The notes under the pieces were generated by a model. It saw only the letters and a program-made list of their open reading frames with translations, had not been told where the DNA came from and made no database searches. From Atriophallophorus winterbourni (Eukaryota; Platyhelminthes; Trematoda; Plagiorchiida; Microphallidae), in assembly GCA_013407085.1 (NCBI GenBank), contig JACCGJ010019568.1:21727-85726 (forward strand): a DNA stretch of 64,000 nucleotides, written 5' to 3'. Position numbers and translations under genes: made by a program. This document shows, one piece after another, positions 53,511 to 63,640 of this stretch (position 1 is the first letter of the stretch; each line of letters starts with the position of its first letter).

Positions 53511-55430
53511 TTAAGTGTGATGTTCGTTAATCCTAATCCGCTGCAAAACCGAACGCCAGATTGTTGAGATATCCGCCCCATCCACCTTGTTCACCGCATT
53601 CGCCCCAGCCTTTGTTATTTCAACAGCCTCGGCGTGAAGTCTTTCCCTATAAGATTTCACACTCCGTCTTATCACTTTCACGTTATCAAGATCTACGCTG
53701 TGTCCAGTGTCTAGCACGTGTTCAGCTAGGGCCGAATCCCGAATCAGTGATTGATATTCACTGGGATTGCGGGGGCGCTTTCCCACTCGTTTCCTGTGTT
53801 CGTTTAACCTAGTGCAGAGTTCTCTAGACGTTTGCCCAATGTAAACACCCGTGCAACCCTTGCAGTTGATTTGGTAGATGCAGTTCGTCGCACAACCTAA
53901 AGGAGTCTTATCTTTGAGATGCATTAATATGGAGCGGAGAGTTCTACCTGCCTTATATGTTACTCTAATACCTGCGCTATTCAAGAGTCGACTTATTCCT
54001 TCGGAGGCGCTTTTGACATACGGTAGAGATACCGTAGCTCGCCAAACCCTTTCCGTCTTCGGTTGCGGATATTTAACTCGGTTCAATTGGCGTTTAATTA
54101 AGCTCTTGGGGTACCCATGATTTGCAAGTCGGCGACTGACTTCTTCATGAGCTCGTCTTTTATCTGCATCATCGCTGCAGAGGCGGTTAACCTTGTAGAA
54201 TAGCGATTTTGCTATGGACTGAAATACCCTTTTGGGGTGCGCAGATGTGAATCTCAAAATGGCATCCGTGTCGATAGGCTTACGATATACCGTTGTTCTA
54301 ATCTTGCCGTTGTTTTTTTGCGCGAGACAGTCCAAGAACGGAAGTGTCCCTTCCGTAGACTCGGTTTCCTTTGTGACCTGGATTTTTGGATTCAAACTAT
54401 TGAGATAACTATGAAATGCTTCTAGTCTGTTTCGCTTTATGATGACGAATGTATCGTCGACATAGCGCCACCATCTTTTTGGTTTCAACGCTTCGTTTCT
54501 CAAAGCTATCTCTTCAAAGTGCTCCATGTACATATTCGCTAGCACTGGAGAAATGGGTGAGCCCATCGCTAAAACATCGTTTTGCTTGTATAGCTGTCCA
54601 TTAAATAAGAAGTGGTTCATATTTAGACAAATTGCTACACCGTTGATGATTTGTTGTACACTCAAGTTGGTACGATCCTTCAGGGTCATATCGGAGTTGA
54701 GTGATTTCCTCACTAATTCTATAGCGCTTGTAGTGTCAACATTCGTGAACAAGGAGCTTACGTCAAAACTAACCATCATCCCATCCTCCCCAATTGTTAC
54801 GGTACTCAAGCGACGAACAAAATCAAACGAGTTCTTAATAAAAGAATCCGTGTTACCAACTAATGTTTTCAAAAGCTGAGCAAGGTGCTTAGCCAATTCG
54901 TGTGTTGGGGATCCAATGCCGTCTACAATGGGCCTTAAGGGGATGCCTGCCTTATGTATCTTCGGGAGTCCATAGAACCTGGGTGTCTGAGCAGATTTTG
55001 GGTAGAGCATGAACCATAATCTTTGACCAAGGTTTTCCTTAATTCCTCGCAGGTATCTTGAAACAATCCTCTTACGGTTATTCATAATGGTCGTAGCTCT
55101 AAGGTTGTCAATAACCTGATACGGACCTTCAGCAAGGTGTGACTCTGCCTTATCTCTATAATCACTTTTAGAAAGAATCACAGTTGCTTTGCCTTTATCT
55201 GCCTTAGTGATCACTATTCCCTCTTCTTTTCGCAATTTAAGAAGTGCTTGTTGTTCATCTCGCGTAAGGTTCATCCTTTCTGGTTGTTGTTTTTTGATAA
55301 TACTAGATATACCGTTTCGTAGCGCATCTGCCTGATTTTCAGGTAGCTGGTTGAGGGCGGATTCTACGCAAGGAATAACATCCTCAGCTTTTAGGAATTT
55401 TGTACTTAACGAGAAGTTAAAACCCTTTTA
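53511..55430 (-). CDS. PLE-A2 reverse transcriptase with GIY-YIG endonuclease
   Basis: The only uninterrupted PLE frame: open for about 640 codons from 55430, with the first Met at 55274 giving 587 residues. From that Met: GIVITKADKGKATVIL near 15, TPRFYGLPKIHKAGIPLRPI near 92, VSFDVSSLFTNVDTTSA near 170, LAMGSPISPVLANMYMEHFE near 234 and WWRYVDDTFVIIKRNRLEAF near 263. GIY-YIG starts near 470 (CIYQINCKGCTGVYIGQTSR) and runs to the end (STIWRSVLQRIRINEHHT). All RT and GIY-YIG key residues are present. The N-terminal domain is missing through truncation at 55436. It would nick and copy its RNA into new sites. Confidence 0.92.
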
Positions 55431-55436
55431 ATTAGT

Positions 55437-55856
55437 CTAGGGCGAATGCGGTGAACAAGGTGGATGGGGCGGATATCTCAACAATCTGGCGTTCGGTTTT
55501 GCAGCGGATTAGGATTAACGAACATCACACTTAATACGCACATGATTACGTAAGCAGTGTGTCGGCATACGCTGACGTGAACAATTATTAAACAATTAGG
55601 GATGAACACAGCAATTAGGTGTGATCAATTATCTTGATCAATTATCTTGATCTCCCCGGTGTAGCTTAGTGAACTCAGGATTTGTCAAGAGAATGCCATT
55701 TATACCTGAACACTGTTCGTACCAACACCCTTGGTCTGACGAAGCTTCTGTGTTCAGAAGCGAAACGTTACCAAAAACTTACTATAACCGATTCATTGCA
55801 AACTCTATTTTCATGATTATGGACTCCCGATCGGTCTCGAATATATTCAAATACTT
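55437..55856 (+). repeat. PLE-A2 inverted 3' end and pseudo-LTR
   Basis: Starts in the last GIY-YIG codons (NAVNKVDGADISTIWRSVLQ), passes the stop, then the pseudo-LTR, and reaches the next ORF start (ATG near 55819, MDSRSVSNIFK), where it ends. Confidence 0.85.
55736..55766 (+). ncRNA. Hammerhead-like core, PLE-A2
   Basis: CUGACGA, hairpin GCUUC/GAAGC (loop UGUGUUCA), GAAAC. The lower pair is G-C where PLE-A has G-U, so pairing is kept despite sequence change. Confidence 0.65.
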
Positions 55857-55865
55857 TGTATCTCG

Positions 55866-56043
55866 CCAATTTTTCTCCGATTTTTCTGACGGGTATTTTA
55901 CCTTCATTAATTGGCGTTTTACAAAACTTTTTGGATAACCGTGGTCAATGAGCCTTTGGCTCGCTTCACGGTGCGCCTTTTTACGGTCTCTTTCGTCGCT
56001 GCACAGGTGTTCTATCTTATGGAAAATGGAACAAGATATGGAG
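55866..56043 (-). pseudogene. PLE-A unit 4, right of PLE-A2
   Basis: Minus strand: CSIFHKIEHLCSDERDRKKA, then QRLIDHGYPKSFVKRQLMKV and SEKNWRD at the insertion point. Directly continues 52781-53284. Ends at an inversion joint near 56043. Confidence 0.85.
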
Positions 56044-57415
56044 CACAAGAGTTAGCTAGACATTTGGCTTATTTGTTGAAACCTTTATTCGGCAATACAG
56101 CCTCGTTCATCAAGAACGCATATGACTTTGCAGCACGCTTAAAGTCAGTAACAATTGATGACGATGAAATAATGGTTAGCTTTGATGTTAGCGCTTTGTT
56201 CACCAACGTCGATACAACAAGTGCGTTACAACTAGCTAGACAGGCCTTGGAATCTGATGCCAGTTTGTCGGATCGCACAAACTTCAGCGTCCAGCAAATT
56301 ATCAACGGCGTATCGATCTGTCTAAGCATGAACCACTTCGTATTTAATGAGCAATTATATAGACAAAAGGAAGGGTTGGCGATGGGTTCACCGATATCTC
56401 CAGTACTTGCGAACATGTATATGGAGCATTTCGAGAACAAAGCCCTTAACAATGAAGGGCTTAAGCCAAAATTATGGTGGCGCTATGTTGATGACACATT
56501 TGTTATCATCAAGCGAGATCAGTTAGAGGCCTTCTTTAATTATTTAAATGAAATAGACCCATGTATTACGGTCACAAAGGAAGTTGAGTCTTGCTCAGGC
56601 AATCTTCCATTTTTGGACTGTTTAGCACAAAAAGTAGACGGGAAAATAAAAACTTCGGTCTATCGGAAACCTATCGATACAGATGCTGTACAACGATACA
56701 CTTCCGCTCATCCAAGACAGGTCTTCAGTTCCATAGCTTGTTCCCTTTTCCACAAGATAGAACACTTGTGCAGCGACTAAAGGGAACGAAAACAGGCGCA
56801 CCGTGAAGCGAGCCAAAGCCTCATAGACCACGGTTACCCAAAAAGTTTTGTAAAACGCCAATTGATGAAGGTAAAATACCCATCCGAAAAATCGGAGAAA
56901 AATTGGCGAGATACAGTTTGTATACCTTATGTAAAATGCACTTCTGAAGCGATACGTAGAATCTTGAACCAGGCGGCCATACGCGTAACTTATAAGAAAG
57001 GGAAAACTATCCGTTCGGTTCTGATGCACCTCAAGGTTAAGACGCCTTTAGCTAGCGTTACGAACAGCATCTACAGAATCAACTGTAAGGACTGTTCGGG
57101 TGTTTACATAGTGCAGACTTCCAGGGAAATTCACACTAGAATCGAAGAACACCGAAAGCGTGTCAGGAGACAGCCCCGGGATGCGAGGGAATATTGATCC
57201 CTTATTCGTGATTCCGCCTTGGCGGAGCATGTTTTAGATACGGGCCACAGCGTCGATCTAGACAATGAGGCAATATTGAGACGCGGTATCAAACCGAATA
57301 GCGAACGCCTACATACGGAGGCGGTCGAAATTGCCAAGGCAGGTCGACTGGCGGTTAATAAGGTGGATGGGGCAGAAATCTCCACAATCTGGCGCTCAGC
57401 ACTGATGCGAAAGTA
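56044..57415 (+). pseudogene. PLE-A unit 5, inverted: RT and GIY-YIG
   Basis: Forward. Begins at ELARHLAYLLKPLFGNTASF. RT with VSFDVSALFTNVDTTSALQL, AMGSPISPVLANMYMEHFE and WWRYVDDTFVIIKRDQ, stop at 56778-56780 after HLCSD, where the family reads DERDRK. Then QLMKVKYPSEKSEKNWRDT, GIY-YIG (CSGVYIVQTSREIHTRIEEH with Gly to Val), a stop at 57195-57197 and the normal end near 57415. The joint at 56043 is in the middle of the RT of both strands. Confidence 0.88.
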
Positions 57416-57805
57416 AATAATTTTTATTCACCTTATACCTACTAGTTAATTAGATTTTTGTTTTTATTCAAACAGCTTAACCTTAGCCCCGTTAGTTATG
57501 TACTTTTACGTATGTGGGCCGCTGTGTCAACTGACCTTGACCGTGTTCACTTGTATCAGATAGACGTGGATACACACGGTGTGGAAAATCGGCCACTGAT
57601 CCTGGTCATTCCCACGAGACGTGACACACTGAAGTCGTACTATAGGCTGTTTAGCGGTAAGGTAAAAATAAGTGGTGGTGGGTTGACTGCTACTTAATCA
57701 TGTTCCCTGTCCTGACTATCACCCTTGGTCTGACGAAGCTTCTGTGTCAGAAGTGAAACGTTACCCAAAAACTACTCTAACCGATTCCACTCAAATTTCT
57801 TTGCA
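57416..57805 (+). repeat. PLE-A pseudo-LTR, forward
   Basis: Matches 16667-17055. Hammerhead-like core at 57730-57759. Ends TTTCTTTGCAT, then joins the inverted fragment. Confidence 0.8.
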
Positions 57806-58345
57806 TAACGGGGCTAAAATTTAATTAACTATCAGGTATAAGGTGAATATCAACTATTTACCTTCGCATTAGTGCCGAGCGCCAGGTTGTGGAGATTTCT
57901 GCCCCATCCACCTTATTGACTACCAGTGAACTTGGCTTGGCAATTTCGACCGCCTCATAATGTAGGCGTTCGCTATACGGTTCAATACCACTTCTCAATA
58001 TTTCCACATTGTCTAGATCAACGTTGTGGCCTGTATCTAAAACGTGCTCCACCAGGGCGGAATCACGAATAATGGATTGATATTACCTCGCATCCCGGGG
58101 ATGTCTCCTGACATGCTTTTGGTGTTCTTCGATTCTAGAAGCATTTTCCTGGAAATCTGTCCTATGTAAACACCCGAATAGTCCTTATAGTTGATTCTGT
58201 AGATGTTGTTCATAACTCTATATAAAAGTGTCTTATCCTTGAGACGCATCAGAACCGAACGGATAGTTTACCCTTTCTTATAAGTTACGCGTATGACAGC
58301 CTGGTTCAAGATTCTAAGTATCGCTTTAAATGTGCAGAAATCTCC
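57806..58345 (-). pseudogene. Inverted PLE-A GIY-YIG fragment, second copy
   Basis: Same content and the same two end joints as 17060-17582, including the YKDYSGVYIG region near 58170 and the joint ending TTTAAATGTGCAG. Forms about 450 bp inverted arms with 56950-57415. Confidence 0.82.
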
Positions 58346-58620
58346 ACAATCTGGCGCTCGGCACCGACGCGAAAGTAACTAGTTTTTATTCACCTTATAC
58401 CTACTAGTTAATTAGATTCTTGTATTACTTCAAAAATAGCTTAACGTTAGCCCCGTTAGTTATGTATTTTTACGCATGTGGGCCGCTGTGTCAACTGACC
58501 TTGACCGTGTTCACTTGTATCAGATTGATGTGGATACACACCAGGAGGAAAATTGACCACTGATCCTGGTCATTCCTACGAGACGTGACACACTGTAGGC
58601 GCACTATGGCTGTTTAGCGG
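58346..58620 (+). pseudogene. PLE-A 3' tail, forward, second copy
   Basis: Equivalent of 17583-17877, ending at the same GTTTAGCGGC joint to PLE-B. Confidence 0.78.
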
Positions 58621-59985
58621 CATCTGAATGTTTTTTGCTTGCAAGGATGCTTGATTTTTTGAGATTGTACTGTTGGAATACAGTGAAGTTGAGTTGAGTG
58701 TGAATACAAATATCCAATAGCGTAATTAGTACCTCATGCGTGATTGGATTTCCGCCATACGTTGTTCCGTGTTCCATTAGCAGCGATGACATTGTTAGCT
58801 TGGCCAGTGTAAAGTCGATGGACGTAAATATGGGTCGTCGTCAGATATCTTCACGTTTTGCAGTTTTTTGAGAAATTCTTCTGCTGAGTGTACGGAATGG
58901 TCCGAGTATCTGACGAGATATAGGAGTTTTCTTCGTAGTTATTTTGACAATCTATGCGAAGGTGCTCCAGGGAGTGAAACGATTGGACCTAGTGGGACAC
59001 CTTCATTGTGCACCTTTGGTACACCGTAGAATCGCGGGATTGAGGAATCTTCCGGTTTCATTCGAAAATATTCAGCACTGGTAATCTGTGCCTTGAAGAT
59101 CAGTCTCTTGAGAGCAGCGTTAATCTTGTTTTCTAGTCGTTTCGTTTCATCTTCGCTGACCTGTCGGTAGGTGGTCGTGTCCCGCAGCAGTTCTTCAGCT
59201 TTCTCGATGTCATCAGCTTTATCCATAACTTCTGTCATTGGCATTCTGTCTGCGGGTAAAATGACTGTGTTCTGGCTTTCCTTTCTTCTTAGCTAAACTT
59301 TGGGTGTTCTGCGTTTCTCCCCAATGCGGGAATGAATTTTTGCCAAACATTTTCTATTGTATCTTGATCGAGATCTTGAGATTTGATTATACCTTTAGAC
59401 CCGTTAAGAATTCACTTGTGTCGGCATCCCGATAATTAAAGTTTAGTCCTTTCGCAAGCACCTTTCGGTCGTTGTCAATTGCTTTGTTGAAAGATTTCTC
59501 ACCCAGGTTTCGGCGTAATTATCCCATTCATTAGGCGTAATTCTTTGAAAATTTCAGGTCAAGTGTTCTTCGCTTCTTCATCTTTGCTCGGCTCTGTATT
59601 ATCTTCATTGCTTTCTCCAGGTCATCTGCTAGTTGCTGCCCAATGTGGATGTCGCACCTCGCTCGTTCTTCATTTATTTTAGCTTTGTTTTTCCTCAGTC
59701 TCTCGTGGTCATCTGTGATCATCAAGGATATCCATTTGTGAGTTTGTTTCTCCCGTAGGTTTATGGCACGTGGATGATTGAGGGGTGGCGACGTTGTAAG
59801 CATTTCGGCGTTAGATAGTTTCGTTGACATTCGTGTAGAAAGAAAAGCTGCTTGTTCGATGATGCTGCTCGATGGCTATATGTTTCTCATCATCTGGCAT
59901 ACTTGATCGTGTCTCGCACGATGATGTTTTATATTGAAGCGAATACTTGTAGCTCAGGGATTAGATGTTGTGCGTTGTATGTTCG
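58621..59985 (-). pseudogene. PLE-B 5' half, second copy
   Basis: Minus strand: N-terminal segments near 59830-59530 (MSTKLSNAEMLTTSPPL; DLEKAMKIIQSRAKMKKRRT), then early RT (ADDIEKAEELLRDTTTYRQV near 59200, KPEDSSIPRFYGVPKVHNEG near 59020). It ends at the same place as the first copy. There is no RTE insertion here: the sequence near 59240-59270 is continuous. Confidence 0.82.
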
Positions 59986-60011
59986 CTGAGCTGAGATTGC
60001 AGCAGTAGGAC

Positions 60012-60042
60012 GTTTCGCCATCAAGCTAGATGATATCGTCAG
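60012..60042 (-). ncRNA. Hammerhead-like core, PLE-B copy 2
   Basis: Minus strand: CUGACGA, hairpin CAUC/GAUG, GAAAC then GUC, giving ACGU before the C. ACGU is self-complementary, so stem III could form between two tandem copies, as in known dimeric hammerheads (inference). Confidence 0.6.
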
Positions 60043-60087
60043 CTGAGCTTCTTGGGAAGTGTTCGTAATCGTCGTGTTTTCTTATTT

Positions 60088-60394
60088 TTATACACTGAGC
60101 GTTTTGTTTCTTTCCTCGTCATTAGCTTCTCTCAAGGTCACACGGCTTAATGTTCGGTTCTTCATTGGCACATACATGTCGTCAAATTGAACGTGTTGAT
60201 GCAATGACCGCGTTGTGGAGTGCCACGCTTCGAGGAATTCCAATATGTGGCGCGTGCGTCCCCTTGCAATGACTATGATTCCTTTCCAGTTGTATTGATG
60301 TCCTCCTTGTTCAGCGTGAATTGATAGTAGCGATTTGTGATCGTGCCGCTTCACCGTTGAATGGTGTTCACTCAGTCTGGTACCCAGTCTGGTA
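60088..60394 (-). pseudogene. PLE-B GIY-YIG domain, 3' part
   Basis: HDHKSLLSIHAEQGGHQYNW, IIVIARGRTRHILEFLEAW and the same RTLSV end as copy 1. The N-terminal part of the domain continues beyond an inserted CR1 at 60998-61254. Confidence 0.82.
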
Positions 60395-60997
60395 ACGTTA
60401 CCAAGGATAATGAATGTCTACCTTCGCCCCACGATGGAGTATGCGGTAGAAGTCTGGGCTCCTTGGCTGCGAAAAGACATTGCTCTCTTCGATAAAATCT
60501 ATCATAGAGCAACAAAGTTAGTGATGGGTCTTCGCACTGTTCCGTACACCGAATGATTGCGACGTCTGGGTCTATGCGACTTTACCCAAAGGAGGATACG
60601 GCGCGATATTATTCTGACTTGTAGAATTGTGTCTACCGAAGGACATCCACTAAAACACTTGCTCGATGTGTGTGATGGGAAAGTGGCACGCGGACATACC
60701 TTATCCCTTTACGTTCCAAGTTCCCGTATTGATAGTCGATGCCATTTTTTCGCCGTACGTGCTATATTTCTTTGGAATTCCCTACCTGAACATGTGGTGG
60801 ACTCTCCTTGCCTGGCGGCGTTTAAAGCGAAATTGGACTTACATATGCAAAAGAATACCATTCGTGAGCCTTACATTTGATATTCACTATTGCTTTTATA
60901 CTATTGTATTTTTCATGTTTTTATTCATACCGTAATCCTGTGGTGTTTTAAAGTATTAACTTGTTTAACCATAAATCATTGAATCCTTGAATCCTTT
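60395..60997 (+). pseudogene. CR1 LINE ORF2 C-terminus inserted in PLE-B
   Basis: TLPRIMNVYLRPTMEYAVEV, RKDIALFDKIYHRATKLVMG, one stop, then FTQRRIRRDIILTCRI and FFAVRAIFLWNSLPEHVV, ending at 60880. 3' end in TTGAATCC repeats at 60975-60997. PLE-B resumes immediately after. Confidence 0.87.
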
Positions 60998-61254
60998 CGG
61001 TTTTCCCACGTAACGCACCTCACAACCCGCGCATGGGATTTTATAAACCACGTTTTTTGTCTTCTTCTTTTAAGCCGTGTTTCAATCTACACAGCTGATT
61101 GCGGAGTGTTCGCGTAGGTGTGTGTGCAACATTAATTCCAAGTGGTCGCAGTACTCCTGCAGCGATTTCTGAAACATTCTCAATGTGTGGTAAGGGTTTC
61201 CTGACCTGTGTCTGTGGTTGCTCCGTAGAAAAGCTTCTGGGCGATTTGTATCTT
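60998..61254 (-). pseudogene. PLE-B RT end and GIY-YIG start
   Basis: Minus strand: RKPLPHIENVSEIAAGVLRP then LGINVAHTPTRTLRNQL. This is the connector between RT and GIY-YIG in Penelope proteins, followed by a C-x2-C like CAGCEVR. Bounded by CR1 insertions on both sides. Confidence 0.75.
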
Positions 61255-61830
61255 AGTATTCAAAGTAATTCAATGTTTTAACGGTCCAAAAAGCAAATAC
61301 TTTACAGTAACCACAGATTAAAAATATAGGGAATGCATAAAAACAACACAAATGTTTTATCAATATGGAAAGTCAGCACATGTATTCAGTTGCGAGGTTG
61401 GATTTAGTCAACATATACTTGTCAAGTTCAGCGTTTAACAAGTTCAGGCTCGATGCGCAAATGATATGTGGGCGCAGAGAGTTCCATATAAAACAAACTC
61501 TGACAGCAAAGAAAAACCTTCGACAATTTGATCTAAAGTGTGGAATAATTAACTTGTATCCATGCGATCTGCTACCACGTGCTTCTTGCCAATGAAACAG
61601 GTGTTCAAGTGGGTGATCCAATGTTTGCAGAATGTTGAACAGCAGGATCAAGTCACCTTTGAGACGATGGTACGAAAAATCAAAGAGAGTTAGAGTTGCA
61701 ATCCTCTCCTCGTATGGCCTGTTATATAGCCCGGTCACCAGTTTTGTAGCGCGGTGGTATACGCGTTGCAGCAAGGTCATGTCCTTCTGTAACCATGGGG
61801 GCCATGCTTGAACAGCGTACTCTATTTTTA
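61255..61830 (-). pseudogene. CR1 LINE 3' end, close relative of LINE-Y
   Basis: Minus strand: WLQKDMTLLQRVYHRATKLV, TGLYNRPYEERIATLTLFDF, FFFAVRVCFIWNSLRP, stop near 61373. Matches 30267-30815 almost residue for residue. 3' repeats TTTGAATACT at 61255-61280. Confidence 0.88.
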
Positions 61831-61839
61831 GATTTTTAG

Positions 61840-62215
61840 ATGTTAGGACCTAGTGGGATACCTTCTTTGTGCACCTTTGGTACACCGCAGAATCGCGGGA
61901 TTGAGGAATCTTCCGGTTTCATTCGAAAATATTCAGCACTGGTAATATCTGCCTTGAAGTTCAGTCTCTTGAGAGCAGCGTTAATCTTGTTTTCTAGTCG
62001 TTTCGTTTCATCTTCGCTGACCTGTCGGTAGGTGGTCGTGTCCAGCAGCAGTTCTTCAGCTTTCTCGATGTAATCAGCTATATCCATAACTACCGTCATT
62101 CGCCCTTTATCTGCGGGTAAAATGACTATGTTCTGGTCGTTTTTAAGCTGTTTGATGGCTTTCCTTTCTTCATAGCTATACATTAGGTTTTCTGCGTTTC
62201 TATAAATAACAAGTT
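61840..62215 (-). pseudogene. PLE-B early RT, third copy
   Basis: Open for 115 codons: MYSYEERKAIKQLKNDQNIV, ILPADKGRMTVVMDIADYIE, TTTYRQVSEDETKRLENKIN, KPEDSSIPRFCGVPKVHKEG. Cut before the catalytic box. Best-preserved PLE-B sequence of this region. Confidence 0.85.
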
Positions 62216-62795
62216 TTGTGATTAAAATTCAACGATATAAACATTCTGTCCGAAACGCTTTGACTTCTCATTCACTACAGTAGTTCTCAACCAGTACCGA
62301 ATATCCCATGTTCAGATTACAAAAGAAATTCGGGTTTGACCTATAAAACGGTTGTTTAACTTGCAGGTGATCGGGATCACGTTGCGCAGAATGTGAAGTG
62401 CACAAGTGAACAGTGCCACACAAGGGCTCTCGGATGACACGAATACCGGAGACCTAAACTCAACGACATCAACTGCAACCTCGAAAGATTTTTCGGATGT
62501 GAAAACAGTTCGAATGATGAACTGTTCAGAAACAAGAATATACTGAAGATACATACAGTTATTAAACGATATGTAATCCGGGACAGCCAATCAATAAGCT
62601 GAACTTGGTTTGATTTCAACGAAACCAGTTCGCACGAAATCGCCCCTCATTTATCTGGACGCCCGATCAACCATATGTGACTATCAGATGTGCAAACATA
62701 GGTTTTGATTGTGTGCAGGTGTGATTGACATCTGTTAACTAGTTAGCACACTGGGGGTCACGCACGTTAATGTTTATCCGTTGTAGAACCGTGTA
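62216..62795. other. Unassigned
   Basis: No recognisable coding or repeat content. Open frames on the minus strand (62312-62619) show no motif. Confidence 0.3.
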
Positions 62796-62990
62796 TGGTT
62801 TTACCCCCGCCTTATCATTTCTACGTTATCTAGATCAATGCTATGACCTCTATGAGGTTAGGGCTGAATATCTTATCATTGATCGATATTCACTCGAATT
62901 GCGCGACTGCTTTCCGGTTGGCTTTTAGTGTTCGTTTATCTTAGTACTGAGTTCCCCTGGAAGTTTGTCAAATATATACAACGTGACAAT
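62796..62990 (-). pseudogene. PLE-A2-like GIY-YIG relic
   Basis: Lines up by eye with 53650-53850 (ATCATTTCTACGTTATCTAG against the PLE-A2 equivalent, then CGATATTCACT, then GTGTTCGTTTA). Many changes; no open frame. Confidence 0.5.
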
Positions 62991-63640
62991 GTTTACCACT
63001 TATCTACTGTTTCAAGGCTCACTGAACCTAATCTTACTGTCTCCACCTGATGACGGCAAACAGCCAAAAACCGGTAGTGGTGTGTAAGTGCGGGGGATTT
63101 GAGCAACACATTACTGTTGGTTGTTTTAACGATTATTTTTCCAGCATGTATTTTCGATTGCTTCGTTATATTTCGGGTAGAAGCATAAGGGTGTTATAAT
63201 GGATGTGTCGTCGAAATTGCAGCAGAGACTGTCGTTGCGTTCTATCGATCTATGCGTTGTTCTAACCCAACAGCCAGGAAATCAGAACAAGACCAGAATC
63301 GGAGGTTGTTCGGGAGTCCAAGATCCAAGCGTCCAGTGTGTGCGTTTGGACCGTGTACATGGTCTGTATTCATAGGGTAATCACAGAGCGAACGTGTGGG
63401 GTACATCATAATCGTGGGAAGGTGCATGGTGTAAACGACGGATGTCGGTTGTCATGGGCGACTCAGACAATTTGAATTTGAATTTTAATGAGCATGTGGT
63501 GTGAGCGTGGGGGGTGTGAGCAACACATCAGTTTTGGTCTCCATAAGCGCCTTGAATGGCTTGACCACGAATCACTAAGTAAATGGAAGTAACCATTGTC
63601 CCACACCTCAGCCAGTCGTTCGTGATTGCAGAGGTTAGAT
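62991..63640. other. Unassigned, with a direct repeat
   Basis: A roughly 45 bp motif (TGGTGTG...GGGG...GAGCAACACAT then CAGTTTTGGT-like) occurs near 63080-63122 and 63490-63535 in direct orientation. No coding motif. Confidence 0.4.

Larger units (their letters stand above)
53285..55856 (-). mobile_element. PLE-A2, divergent Penelope-like element with inverted end
   Basis: TGTATCTCG lies on both sides (53276-53284 and 55857-55865). Minus-strand coding part (53511-55430) is followed, on the right, by a forward copy of its own 3' end and pseudo-LTR (55437-55856), so the element ends are inverted repeats of about 320 bp (53285-53620 against 55437-55766). Penelope elements with inverted terminal repeats are known. 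The left end falls inside the hammerhead-like hairpin. Confidence 0.88.
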
